From contig NZ_CP074126.1 of NCBI RefSeq assembly GCF_018282095.1, forward strand, positions 1,188,501 to 1,252,500: a DNA stretch of 64,000 bases, in the 5' to 3' direction. This document shows positions 18,537 to 27,107 of this stretch, one piece after another (positions within the stretch are counted from its first letter, which is position 1; each line of letters opens with the position of its first letter). Below the pieces are notes generated by a model that saw only the letters and a program-made list of their open reading frames with translations, ran no database searches and was not told the origin of the DNA. Source of the DNA: Pseudovibrio brasiliensis (GTDB lineage Bacteria; Pseudomonadota; Alphaproteobacteria; Rhizobiales; Stappiaceae). The translations under genes were made by a program, and so were the position numbers.

Positions 18537-19427
18537 ATGGCTGGTGCGAAGAACCACGATTATCACATTATCGAGCCAAGCCCATGGCCCTTCATCGGGT
18601 CTGTTGGAGCGTTGGTTATGGCAATTGGTGCCATTGCGTTTATGCGGATGGGCGAAGGCGGTATCAACTTTTCGTTAGACCTTTCCTACTGGAAAGGCTG
18701 GACTGACTTTCAGCCTATCGGTTTCACATTAAGCGGTTGGGCGCTGTTTGCCATTGGTCTGGCAATCGTTCTCTACACCATGTTCATGTGGTGGCGTGAC
18801 ACTGTGCGCGAGTCCCGCGAAGGTCATCATACCCGCGTTGTGTCTCTGCATCTGCGCTACGGCATGCTGCTATTCATCCTGTCAGAAGTTATGTTCTTCG
18901 TGGCATGGTTCTGGGCATTCTTTGATGCCTCCCTGTTCGCAGGTGAAGCAGCGCAGTTTGGCCGTGTTGAACACACTGGTGGCGTATGGCCTCCACAAGG
19001 CATTGAAACCTTTGACCCATGGCACCTGCCTCTGCTGAACACCCTGATCCTGCTGCTGTCCGGTACAACTGTTACTTGGGCGCACCACGCTCTGGTTCAT
19101 GGTGATCGCGAAGGCCTCAAGTGGGGTTTGATTGCAACCGTAGTCCTCGGTGTAATTTTCACCATCTGTCAGGCCTACGAATACTCCCACGCCGCCTTTG
19201 GTTTCTCTGAGAACATCTACGGCGCAACATTCTTCATGGCGACTGGTTTCCATGGCTTCCACGTGATCGTGGGCACCATCTTCCTCGCTGTGTGCATGTT
19301 CCGCGCTCTGGCAGGTCACTTCACCACCACCAAGCACTTCGGCTTCGAAGCAGCTGCCTGGTATTGGCACTTCGTGGATGTGGTCTGGCTGTTCCTGTTC
19401 GCAGCAGTTTACATCTGGGGCGGCTAA
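18537..19427 (+). CDS. ctaE: cytochrome c oxidase subunit III
   Basis: Subunit III of the aa3 oxidase, a seven-helix membrane protein that stabilises subunit I and may act in oxygen access. At 296 residues it is normal. Typical blocks are [33 protein letters not shown] near residue 90, [19 protein letters not shown], and the C-terminal [13 protein letters not shown] and [21 protein letters not shown] blocks with the conserved His and Glu residues. GGGGAG precedes the ATG. It is the last gene before a strong terminator. Confidence 0.97.
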   Translation: MAGAKNHDYHIIEPSPWPFIGSVGALVMAIGAIAFMRMGEGGINFSLDLSYWKGWTDFQPIGFTLSGWALFAIGLAIVLYTMFMWWRDTVRESREGHHTRVVSLHLRYGMLLFILSEVMFFVAWFWAFFDASLFAGEAAQFGRVEHTGGVWPPQGIETFDPWHLPLLNTLILLLSGTTVTWAHHALVHGDREGLKWGLIATVVLGVIFTICQAYEYSHAAFGFSENIYGATFFMATGFHGFHVIVGTIFLAVCMFRALAGHFTTTKHFGFEAAAWYWHFVDVVWLFLFAAVYIWGG

Positions 19428-19485
19428 GCAGCCGGCATTAGCCAGGAGTAGGTCTGGATCTCAGACCAAAAAAATCGAAAAAGAT

Positions 19486-19508
19486 AAGGGCGGCGCAAGC
19501 CGCCTTTT
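19486..19508 (+). terminator. rho-independent terminator of the cta operon
   Basis: AAGGGCGGC, loop GCAA, GCCGCCTTTT: a 6- to 8-bp GC stem followed by TTTTCT. A smaller hairpin, GGTCTG-CAGACC, precedes it at 19451-19467. Confidence 0.85.
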
Positions 19509-19574
19509 CTATATGTATATGACCTAGGTGTCTGCTGTGCGTTCTCACGGGCACCCTTGGATCCGAGGCTCCAC

Positions 19575-19970
19575 ATGAGTGAGAGGAAAAAGACAAAGGC
19601 CTTTCAAGGCCTTCCCGCCAATCCATTGTCCGCCGGCCTGCGCGGTAAATGTCCACGATGCGGGGAGGGGCCATTGTTTCAGGGCCTGCTGAAACTACGG
19701 GCGTCCTGTTCCAGATGCGGTCTGACCTATGACTTTGCAGATTCTGGAGACGGACCAGCAGTCTTTGCCATTCTCATTCTGGGGTTTATTCTTGTTGGTG
19801 GTGTGCTGTTTGTCGAGTTTGCGTATCAACCACCGTTATGGCTGCATATGATCATATGGGCACCCGTCACTGTGGTGTTGAGCATAACGCTTCTGCGCGT
19901 TCTCAAGGGCCTGTTGATCGCATTGCAGTACAAGAACAATGCAGCGGAAGGAAAACTTGATGATCGCTGA
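19575..19970 (+). CDS. DUF983 family membrane protein
   Basis: 131-residue protein with an N-terminal zinc-ribbon-like pair of CxxC motifs (CPRCGEGPLF near residue 22 and CSRCGLTYDF near residue 42), followed by two membrane segments (about residues 60-80 and 90-110). DUF983 genes commonly lie between ctaE and surf1 in alphaproteobacteria, which points to oxidase biogenesis, but the function is unproven. The ATG at 19575 was chosen over a TTG 18 bases upstream because CGAGG lies before it. The stop overlaps the surf1 start region, indicating coupled translation. Confidence 0.85.
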   Translation: MSERKKTKAFQGLPANPLSAGLRGKCPRCGEGPLFQGLLKLRASCSRCGLTYDFADSGDGPAVFAILILGFILVGGVLFVEFAYQPPLWLHMIIWAPVTVVLSITLLRVLKGLLIALQYKNNAAEGKLDDR

Positions 19971-21030
19971 GAGGGAGGTTGGCGATGTATCACCTGATGC
20001 AAAGCCTGTGCGCAAAAACGATGTCGACTGGCATGAGGAACCTGAGCAAGTTCCAGAAAACCCATCACAACATACAAAAAATAATAAAGATAACGCCGTG
20101 ACTGATGATCAATTAGAACATGACGATGAAGAGGCCGGGAATGCTGACGCGAGCAAGTCCAGACTCATACCGTTTCTGAAGCGCTATTGGATTCTGCACC
20201 TCTGTGCCGCAATCGGCCTGGCTATTCTGGCAAATCTGAGCCTGTGGCAGTTTGATAGGCTCGACCAAAAGGTCGCGCTGATCGAACGTGCTGAGGTGCG
20301 GGCAAAAGAAGCGCCTGTCGCCGCACCCGGACCAGCCACTTGGGCAGAGCTGTCCAGCGACGAGATCGACTACATGCCAGTCGAAGTCTCAGGACAATTC
20401 ATCATTGGTGAGCTGTTCTACTTCGATACGTTGACTAAGCCGAAAGGCCCGCTGGGAGGACAGGGGTACTTCGTCTATGCACCGTTCATCACCAATGATG
20501 GATGGACTGTGCTGATTAATCGAGGCTTCGTTCCGATTGATCGCAAGGATTTCAGCACGCGTTTGGGCTCTGCCCCACCGCGCGGTCAGATGACCATCAC
20601 AGGTCTTGCTCGCCGTGCTGAAGTGGCAAGCATATTCTCAGCTGAGCCAAACCTGAGCACCAATGAATGGTATGTTCGCGAGCCAAAGGCCATGGCAGAA
20701 GCCATGGGCATGCTGGCTGATCAGACTGCGCCATACACCATTGACCTGCAGGAGACTGTAAGCGTCGCTGGTGACCTGCCGCAGGCAGGGGAGACTCGCA
20801 TGACGTTCTCCGACAACCACCTGCAATACGCGTTCACGTGGGCAGGTCTGGCTCTCACCTTGGTGGGTGTTTATTTCGCCTTCCTGATCAAGGCTTGGTT
20901 CAATCAGGATAAGGCGGTCGCAAAAGACGATGATGAGGACGAAGACGATGACTACGACGCGGAAGAAGAGAAGCGGAAAGCGGATCGCTACAAAATGATC
21001 TCTGACGCTGCTCGTCGGCCTCGCAGGTAG
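19960..21030 (+). CDS. surf1: SURF1 family cytochrome oxidase biogenesis protein with acidic extensions
   Basis: SURF1/Shy1 assembly factor for heme-copper oxidase. The core has two membrane segments (about residues 69-86 and the C-terminal AFTWAGLALTLVGVYFAFLI) and a periplasmic domain with NRGFVP and GPLGGQGYFVYAP blocks. Two features are odd. About 65 polar, acidic residues precede the first helix. The C-terminus ends in an extremely acidic and then basic tail (KDDDEDEDDDYD, KRKADRYK). The start ATG at 19960 overlaps the DUF983 stop and has AAGGA 6 bases upstream; an in-frame ATG at 19939 is the alternative. Length is about 356 against roughly 230-260 for family members. Confidence 0.9.
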   Translation: MIAEREVGDVSPDAKPVRKNDVDWHEEPEQVPENPSQHTKNNKDNAVTDDQLEHDDEEAGNADASKSRLIPFLKRYWILHLCAAIGLAILANLSLWQFDRLDQKVALIERAEVRAKEAPVAAPGPATWAELSSDEIDYMPVEVSGQFIIGELFYFDTLTKPKGPLGGQGYFVYAPFITNDGWTVLINRGFVPIDRKDFSTRLGSAPPRGQMTITGLARRAEVASIFSAEPNLSTNEWYVREPKAMAEAMGMLADQTAPYTIDLQETVSVAGDLPQAGETRMTFSDNHLQYAFTWAGLALTLVGVYFAFLIKAWFNQDKAVAKDDDEDEDDDYDAEEEKRKADRYKMISDAARRPRR

Positions 21031-21056
21031 CTTAAGGTTCTTCGGAAGAGCAATAG

Positions 21057-21081
21057 AAAAGGGGAGCATGGCTCCCCTTAA
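21057..21081. terminator. bidirectional rho-independent terminator
   Basis: AAGGGGAGC, loop ATG, GCTCCCCTT, with A-run upstream and T/A flank. It serves surf1 and the convergent peroxiredoxin gene. Confidence 0.85.
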
Positions 21082-21101
21082 ACGTTCTTGGGCTGAGACC
21101 C

Positions 21102-21587
21102 TTAAAGCTGAGAGAGAATATTCTCAGCAGAAGAAATCGTAGCTTCGCCTGGAGCTTCTTCGATGTTGAGGGAAGACAGCACGCCGTCCTTCACGATCAT
21201 GGAGTAACGCTTGGAGCGGATGCCCATGCCAAATGCTGATGCATCCAGCTCAAGGCCGATTGCCTTAGTAAAGTCCGCACTGCCATCCGCAAGGAACAGG
21301 ATCTTATCGTCTGCACGAGTGTCGCGGGCCCATGCGCTCATCACGAAAGCGTCGTTTACAGAAACCACAGCGATGGTCTCAACACCCTTAGCCTTGATGG
21401 CTTCTGCATTGTCGATGAAGCCTGGCAGGTGGTTCAGGTGACAGGTTGGTGTAAATGCACCCGGAACCGCAAACAGCACCACAGTTTTACCGCCAAACAG
21501 CTCTTCACTGGTGACATCAACTGGACCATCTGCACTCATGGTTTTGAATGTGACAGCTGGCAGCTTATCGCCCACTTGAATGACCAT
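21102..21587 (-). CDS. peroxiredoxin (Prx5-type)
   Basis: 161-residue thiol peroxidase of the Prx5 class that reduces hydrogen peroxide and organic hydroperoxides. The peroxidatic Cys is residue 49 in GAFTPTCHLNHLPGF. The Prx5 marker block VNDAFVMSAWARD and the closing RSKRYSMIVKDGVLSSLNIEEAPG are seen. No second Cys suits an intramolecular resolving role, so it should be a 1-Cys enzyme recycled by glutathione or glutaredoxin. It is a single-gene unit with ATG start and a shared terminator downstream. Confidence 0.93.
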   Translation of the reverse strand: MVIQVGDKLPAVTFKTMSADGPVDVTSEELFGGKTVVLFAVPGAFTPTCHLNHLPGFIDNAEAIKAKGVETIAVVSVNDAFVMSAWARDTRADDKILFLADGSADFTKAIGLELDASAFGMGIRSKRYSMIVKDGVLSSLNIEEAPGEATISSAENILSQL

Positions 21588-21718
21588 GGAAAACTCCCCA
21601 ATTTGCTCGTTTGAGGCGTACCTTTGAAAGTGCTTGGGCTTTCAGATCAGATACGCTCAGGACTCTGGATGACAATATAGCAGACCCTTCAACTTAAGGT
21701 CTGTATCTGAAAAGAAAC

Positions 21719-21770
21719 GGGCTCTAGTTGTAGCCGCGAGCTCTTTGTTTCGCAAATACAACTAAAGCCC
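21719..21770 (-). terminator. long hairpin terminator after the DsbD-domain gene
   Basis: GGGCTCTAGTTGTA (21719-21732) and TACAACTAAAGCCC (21757-21770) pair over 14 bases with one mismatch and a 24-base loop. Read on the minus strand it is followed by GTTTCTTTT, fitting termination of the gene that ends at 21781. Confidence 0.6.
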
Positions 21771-21780
21771 TTAGAAAAGC

Positions 21781-22638
21781 TTAGTTTGAAGCTGTGGTTT
21801 GAGGAACAGAGACATTCTGCGTTTCCTCAAAGGCTCCATCTTTGGTCACCAGGGTCAGGCGCAGCTCTAGCTCGCTGACATCTTCCGGCAGGCCAATGTA
21901 AGGCAGCGTCCAATGGGCCTTGCCTTTCTTCACAGAAGTTAGCTTCGGCACGCCATGGTAGGAGCCGGCAGGGCCCTCAACAAAAAGCTCTGGTGCTTTT
22001 TCTTTGGCTGGCACCTTGGCACTGATCTCCAGCTGGCGTTCTTTGCCTTCACCAACAACCTTGATCTCAGGAAACTGGCTTGGCAGATCACCTTGTGCAA
22101 TTGGTACCTGCGCGAATGCATCGTTGACCAGCTTATCAGCAATCTCATCTTTCATGGTTGCTGCAGGGAAAACGAGAGAAACCTCGGCCTGCCCTGGAAT
22201 ACAGATATCCTTGCAGATACCAAAAGTAAGGTTCGCATTCAGGATCGTAGGGCGCCCGTCATCCATACGCTTGATCAGCACTGGCAGCACCACTTTCTCT
22301 GAATAGATCAGAGATGTGGAAAATCCATCAGAGTAAGCCTTGGGCGCCGGGAACATCAGCTCCGCACTAGCTATGTTGACTGAATTTACAAAGCTGGCTT
22401 CCGTTGGAATACCGGCTTCGCCCGGGTATCTCCAGTAGGTATGCCATCCATCTTCCAGGCGAAATTCAATCCCGCCGCGATAGAGGCCATCAGGTGTTGG
22501 CTCGCTCGCACGAATAAGACGGACAGCTCCACCTTGAACAATTACCCATTCAGACACACTTGATGACAAGGCGCTTGAAACAGAGGCGGATAGCACAGCA
22601 GCAGCGATGAGGGTCGATTTGAGGAATCTAGAAATCAT
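21781..22638 (-). CDS. free-standing DsbD N-terminal (DsbDN) domain protein
   Basis: 285-residue periplasmic protein. A signal peptide (residues 1-25) precedes an immunoglobulin-like domain matching the N-terminal interchange domain of DsbD: DGWHTYWRYPGEAGIP near residue 63 and NANLTFGICKDICIPGQ near residue 135. In E. coli DsbD the active pair of this domain is fused to a membrane electron transporter. Here a C-x3-C pair sits in the equivalent motif and no membrane or thioredoxin domain follows. The protein may take electrons from a separate CcdA-type transporter, which is an inference. It is transcribed alone, divergent from yqgE. Confidence 0.83.
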   Translation of the reverse strand: MISRFLKSTLIAAAVLSASVSSALSSSVSEWVIVQGGAVRLIRASEPTPDGLYRGGIEFRLEDGWHTYWRYPGEAGIPTEASFVNSVNIASAELMFPAPKAYSDGFSTSLIYSEKVVLPVLIKRMDDGRPTILNANLTFGICKDICIPGQAEVSLVFPAATMKDEIADKLVNDAFAQVPIAQGDLPSQFPEIKVVGEGKERQLEISAKVPAKEKAPELFVEGPAGSYHGVPKLTSVKKGKAHWTLPYIGLPEDVSELELRLTLVTKDGAFEETQNVSVPQTTASN

Positions 22639-22693
22639 AGAGTCTATTTAAACGGTCCCTTTTCGAATTCCCATTAAGATTGCCTCTCAGACA

Positions 22694-22742
22694 ATCAATG
22701 ATCCGTGAACAATCCCATGTTTTTCTCACTGATCATTGATCA
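22694..22742. promoter_or_regulatory. inverted repeats in the divergent dsbDN-like/yqgE promoter region
   Basis: ATCAATGATC (22694-22703) and GATCATTGAT (22731-22740) are perfect 10-base complements. The second arm is itself part of the near-palindrome TGATCA-T-TGATCA (22730-22742). ATCCGTGA follows the first arm and recurs at about 22750. It looks like an operator region, but the regulator is unknown. Confidence 0.4.
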
Positions 22743-22831
22743 CCGGAAAAATCCGTGAGTACCTATAATATAATTGCCTCTACACTCAATAGAAGGCAAT
22801 CCGTTTGAAGCATGAGGAGAGCGCCCCCAAC

Positions 22832-23425
22832 ATGTCTGGTGAAAAACCGGGTTACATTGACGGACAATATCTCATTGCCATGCCCACAATGGAGGATGGC
22901 CGTTTTGCCCATTCCGTCATCTACGTGTGCGCTCACTCTGAAGAGGGTGCGATGGGGATTGTGCTCAACCAGCCGGCCCCTAACATCACATTTGGGCAAC
23001 TTTTAGGTCAGTTGAACATCATTGATGAGGAAGACGATGACCAACTGGCAATCGACATTGCTGACCGCAAAGTGTACCGCGGTGGCCCGGTTGATGCTGG
23101 TCGTGGATTTGTTCTTCATTCCGATGATTATTTCCTGGAAGAAACCAGCCTCAAGATTGAGGAGGGTGTTGTCCTGACAGCCACCGTAGAAGTGTTGCGT
23201 GCCATCGCAGCAGGCAAAGGCCCAAAGAAGTCCCTTCTGGCACTCGGCTATGCAGGTTGGGCTCCGGGTCAGCTTGAGGCAGAGTTGCAGGCCAATGGTT
23301 GGCTGACGTGCCAAACAGATCCTTCACTGATCTTTGAAGGTGAAGGCGATCAGAAATGGCACAATGCTCTTGAAATTCTTGGTATCGATCCGGGAATGCT
23401 GTCCAGCGACATTGGTCACGCATGA
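22832..23425 (+). CDS. YqgE/AlgH family protein
   Basis: 197-residue cytosolic protein of the YqgE/AlgH (DUF179) family. The N-terminal [38 protein letters not shown] block, the RVYRGGPV-type block (here [18 protein letters not shown]) and [14 protein letters not shown] are characteristic. The molecular function is unknown. The gene is preceded by GAGGAG, 12 bases before this ATG; a TTG at 22805 is in frame and would add nine residues. It diverges from the DsbD-domain gene. Confidence 0.92.
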   Translation: MSGEKPGYIDGQYLIAMPTMEDGRFAHSVIYVCAHSEEGAMGIVLNQPAPNITFGQLLGQLNIIDEEDDDQLAIDIADRKVYRGGPVDAGRGFVLHSDDYFLEETSLKIEEGVVLTATVEVLRAIAAGKGPKKSLLALGYAGWAPGQLEAELQANGWLTCQTDPSLIFEGEGDQKWHNALEILGIDPGMLSSDIGHA

Positions 23426-23615
23426 TCTTACGTGCCTAAACGAGATTTCGCCGTGCAACTTCTTAAAATTTCTGCTATTTCCCTGTGCGCACTTGAAACA
23501 CAAATGCGACTGATTTGGGAATCTGTGTTTGGGTTCCAGCTGAAAACCTGAAATATACCAATAGGGTACGGCACGAAACTACTCTGATTCAGGTTAAGCG
23601 AGAAGGGATGTAACG

Positions 23616-25022
23616 GTGAGATATGTAAGTACGCGCGGCGATGCACCAGAACTCGATTTTTCTGAAGTGCTGCTCACGGGATTGGCACGCGACGGCGGTT
23701 TGTATCTACCAAAAGAGTTCCCTCAATTATCTACTGAGGAAATTTCAGGATTTGCTGGAAAGCCTTACAGCGAGGTTGCGCTCGAGGTGATCGCGCCATT
23801 CGTTGGCGACTCCATTCCGCATGATGATCTGAAGCAGATGATTGACGAGGCCTACGCAAGCTTTGCACATAAGGCGGTCACACCTCTCGTCCAGACAGCT
23901 CCAAACACATACGTCCTCGAACTCTTCCACGGCCCGACACTCGCATTCAAAGACGTTGCAATGCAGCTGCTTGGTCGCCTGATGGATTATGTTCTTGCCC
24001 AAAAGGGCGCTCGTGCAACCATCGTTGGCGCCACTTCTGGTGACACTGGTGGTGCAGCGATTGAAGCATTCCGTGGTCGCGAGCGCACGGATGTCTTTAT
24101 TCTCTTCCCGGAGGGACGCGTCTCTCCTGTTCAGCAGCGCCAGATGACCACTGCGAAGGAAGAGAACATCCACGCATTGGCGATCAAAGGCAACTTTGAT
24201 GATTGTCAGGGCATCCTGAAGGATCTGTTTAACAACTTCTCCTTCCGTGAGCGTGTTGGCCTGTCTGGCGTAAACTCCATCAACTGGGCGCGTATCGTTG
24301 CGCAGGTGGTCTATTACTTCACCTCAGCAGTATCTCTGGGCGCACCGCACCGCAAAGTGTCCTTCACTGTTCCAACCGGCAACTTTGGTGATGTGTTCGC
24401 TGGCTATGTGGCACAGCAGATGGGTCTGCCAATTGAAAAGCTGGTGATTGCGACCAACACCAACGACATTCTGGCACGTACGCTGGAAACCGGTCGCTAT
24501 GAGACACGCGGCGTGGTGGCAACCACAGCACCTTCCATGGACATTCAGGTGTCTTCCAACTTCGAGCGCCTGCTGTTTGCGGCGAATGACAAGGACAGCG
24601 CCATTGTGAAGAGCCAGATGGACGGCCTCAAGCAGTCCGGTGGCTTCACTCTCTCCGAAAAAGCCCTAGGTTTTATCAAAGAGAAGTTCTCTGCTGGTCG
24701 TGCAAGTGAAGAAGACACTGCACAGACCATCACTGATACGCTCAAAGAAAGCGGCTACTTGCTTGACCCGCACACCGCAGTCGCAATCCATGTAGCCAAA
24801 GAGCACAATAACGGCGTAACTCCGATGATCGTGCTGTCGACAGCGCATCCGGCCAAGTTCCCGGCGGCAGTAGAAAGTGCATCAGGTATCCATCCTGACC
24901 TGCCAGCCCACCTGTCTGATCTGATGGAACGCGAAGAGAAGTTCTCTGTTCTTCCGGCAGATGCTCTGGAAGTTGCGAAATTCGTTGAAGGCAGTGCACG
25001 TGCCGTGAAAGCAGGCGTTTAA
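23616..25022 (+). CDS. thrC: threonine synthase
   Basis: PLP enzyme that converts O-phosphohomoserine to threonine. At 468 residues it is of the long Gram-negative/fungal type. The PLP lysine is in FHGPTLAFKDVAMQLLG near residue 113, the phosphate-binding loop in GATSGDTGGAA near residue 142, and PTGNFGDVFAGY near residue 253. The start is GTG with AAGGG 9 bases before it. Its TAA stop overlaps the ATG of the next gene (TAATG), so translation is coupled to the M16 peptidase. The partner thrB is in another cluster of this window at 33.2-34.2 kb. Confidence 0.96.
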   Translation: MRYVSTRGDAPELDFSEVLLTGLARDGGLYLPKEFPQLSTEEISGFAGKPYSEVALEVIAPFVGDSIPHDDLKQMIDEAYASFAHKAVTPLVQTAPNTYVLELFHGPTLAFKDVAMQLLGRLMDYVLAQKGARATIVGATSGDTGGAAIEAFRGRERTDVFILFPEGRVSPVQQRQMTTAKEENIHALAIKGNFDDCQGILKDLFNNFSFRERVGLSGVNSINWARIVAQVVYYFTSAVSLGAPHRKVSFTVPTGNFGDVFAGYVAQQMGLPIEKLVIATNTNDILARTLETGRYETRGVVATTAPSMDIQVSSNFERLLFAANDKDSAIVKSQMDGLKQSGGFTLSEKALGFIKEKFSAGRASEEDTAQTITDTLKESGYLLDPHTAVAIHVAKEHNNGVTPMIVLSTAHPAKFPAAVESASGIHPDLPAHLSDLMEREEKFSVLPADALEVAKFVEGSARAVKAGV

Positions 25023-26293
25023 TGGCGGTCAAACTAACAAAACTAGAAAATGGCCTGACTGTAGTTACTGATCAAATGGAGTACCTCAAGACAACGGCTC
25101 TTGGGGTATGGGTGAAAGCTGGCTCCCGCTCAGAAGGCGAGCGGGAGAACGGCATCACGCACCTGCTTGAACATATGGCATTCAAAGGCACCACCAAGCG
25201 GAATGCCCGCGAAATTGCCGAGGAAATCGAAGCTGTTGGCGGTGAGATGAATGCCTCCACAAGTGTTGAGCATACAAATTACTACGTGCGCACACTGGCC
25301 GATGATGTGCCTCTGGGACTGGATATTCTCTCCGATATCCTGCAGGATTCCATCATCGATGCTGATGAGCTCGCACGCGAAAAACACGTTATCCTTCAGG
25401 AGATTGGCGCTGCACAGGACACGCCTGATGATCAGGTCTTCGATGTTCTGCTGGAAACCGCATGGCCAAACCAGCCACTCGGTCGCCCGATTCTGGGAAC
25501 TCCGGAAACCGTAAACGGCTTCTCTGCTGACGCCATCCGCCAGTACGTTGAGCGCAAGTACACCGCATCCGACATGGTACTCGCTGCAGCAGGTGCTGTA
25601 GAGCATGAAACGCTTGTAGATCTGGCGAGAGCCAACTTCTCCAAGCTTTCCAACTCTGCGCCGGATGAAGACAATCTGGCTCAGTATGTGGGCGGGGAAG
25701 GCGCGATTGAGCGCGACCTGCAGGAACTGCAGATCATCCTCGGTTTCGAAGGCTTGCCTTACGAGCACGAAGATTATTACGCCGTTCAGGTGCTGGCTTC
25801 CATCCTTGGCGGTGGCATGTCCTCGCGCCTCTTCCAGGAAGTGCGCGAAAAGCGCGGCCTTTGCTATTCTGTCTACGCCTTCCATTGGGCCTTTGCAGAC
25901 ACCGGCTTCTTCGGTGTGCATGCAGCAACCGGTCCGGAAGATGCTGCTGAACTGACAGAAGTGCTCGTGGATCAGCTGAAAGAGATCGCAAAAGGTGTTT
26001 CTGAGAAGGAAGTGTCCCGCGCTAAAGCACAGCTGCGTTCCGGCTTGCTGATGGCTCTGGAAAGTCCAGCTGCTCGTGCAGGGCAGCTTGCCCGTCAGGT
26101 GATGATCTATGGTCATCCAGTTGCGATCGAAGAGCTGGAAAAGCGTCTCAATGCCGTGTCTGCAGATCGACTGCAAGTACTTGCAGCAAAGCTGTTTGCC
26201 ACCGACAATCCCACATATGTGAAGGTTGGACCGAAGGCGCCTATGCTAAATTATGCTGAGCTGAAAGAACGTTTGGCTGGTATCAAAGCATAA
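25022..26293 (+). CDS. M16 family zinc peptidase
   Basis: 423-residue processing-peptidase-like enzyme of family M16B. The inverted zinc motif HLLEH (residues 47-51) is present, with the downstream Glu in the AREKHVILQEI block. The C-terminal half retains SRLFQEVREKRGLCYSVYAF, the glycine-flexible and Arg/Tyr substrate block. Mitochondrial processing peptidase descends from this group, and bacterial members probably degrade peptides. No signal peptide is seen. It overlaps thrC by one base, a linkage conserved in alphaproteobacteria. Confidence 0.93.
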   Translation: MAVKLTKLENGLTVVTDQMEYLKTTALGVWVKAGSRSEGERENGITHLLEHMAFKGTTKRNAREIAEEIEAVGGEMNASTSVEHTNYYVRTLADDVPLGLDILSDILQDSIIDADELAREKHVILQEIGAAQDTPDDQVFDVLLETAWPNQPLGRPILGTPETVNGFSADAIRQYVERKYTASDMVLAAAGAVEHETLVDLARANFSKLSNSAPDEDNLAQYVGGEGAIERDLQELQIILGFEGLPYEHEDYYAVQVLASILGGGMSSRLFQEVREKRGLCYSVYAFHWAFADTGFFGVHAATGPEDAAELTEVLVDQLKEIAKGVSEKEVSRAKAQLRSGLLMALESPAARAGQLARQVMIYGHPVAIEELEKRLNAVSADRLQVLAAKLFATDNPTYVKVGPKAPMLNYAELKERLAGIKA

Positions 26294-26357
26294 GCCTGTT
26301 GCATTTCAGGCTACGCTTTCTGCATAATGGGGCACTAATTTAGAGGGGAGAGAAGCT

Positions 26358-27005
26358 GTGTCATTTTTTAAAACAAGCACATCTCCCCAGTCCCTTGCGA
26401 CACTGACCACCCAGCGCCTCTATCTGCGCGCGCCTTCCATGGCGGACTTTGGCCAATGGGCTGATCTTCGCGCACGCAGTAGAGATTTTCTGCAGCCATG
26501 GGAGCCGACATGGCCAGCCGATGACCTGACCAAGGCATCCTTTCGCAAACGCATTCGCCGCTACAATCGCAACATCCGCGAGGGCTCACATTATCCGTTC
26601 TTCCTGTTCAATCGGGATACGGATGAGCTGCTGGGCGGCCTGAACCTCTCCAATGTCCGCCGCGGTGTCGCGCAGGCGACCTCATTGGGCTACTGGATGG
26701 GCGCTCAGTTTGCGGGCAATGGATACATGAAAGAAGCGGTCACCCGGGTTTGCTGCTTCTGCTTCAATGATCTGCATCTGCACCGCATCGAAGCCGCCTG
26801 CTTACCCTCCAATGAAGTCTCCAGAGCTCTTTTAACAAAGGTCGGATTCTCTGAACTGGGCTATGCACCTTCCTATTTGTTCATCAACGGAATGTGGCAA
26901 GACCATATTTTGTTTGGCAAAATCCGGGATTCTGCGCCTTTACCAGCCAAAGTGCTGCCACAATCAGAGGCAGATGGGGATAAATTGCCTGTAACACATG
27001 CTTGA
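26358..27005 (+). CDS. GNAT family N-acetyltransferase (RimJ/RimL-like)
   Basis: 215-residue acetyltransferase with the RimJ/RimL layout: LTTQRLYLRAPSMADFGQWADLR at the start, GYWMGAQFAGNGYMKEAVTRVC (acetyl-CoA binding helix region) near residue 112 and HRIEAACLPSNEVSRALLTKVGF near residue 138. It probably acetylates a protein N-terminus or small amine; the target is not identifiable. GTG start with GGGGAGAGAAGC before it. It follows the M16 peptidase gene by 64 bases in the same direction and is probably in the same operon. Confidence 0.88.
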   Translation: MSFFKTSTSPQSLATLTTQRLYLRAPSMADFGQWADLRARSRDFLQPWEPTWPADDLTKASFRKRIRRYNRNIREGSHYPFFLFNRDTDELLGGLNLSNVRRGVAQATSLGYWMGAQFAGNGYMKEAVTRVCCFCFNDLHLHRIEAACLPSNEVSRALLTKVGFSELGYAPSYLFINGMWQDHILFGKIRDSAPLPAKVLPQSEADGDKLPVTHA

Positions 27006-27107
27006 ACCATGAAACTGGCGCCTTGACGATGTAATGATCTTGGCAAGGAATTCAGTTAATTTTTCGTTATCGTGGAGAAGCCGGTGTCAGGGACTTATTG
27101 TCAGCGC

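Noticed and set aside
23508-23555. Short frame (15 residues) upstream of thrC as a threonine leader peptide
   Set aside because: It has no run of Thr or Ile codons and no terminator/antiterminator pair follows before the thrC GTG.
25130-26176. 348-codon antisense frame opposite the M16 peptidase gene
   Set aside because: The M16 protein on the plus strand has the HxxEH motif and full-length conservation. The antisense product shows nothing recognisable.
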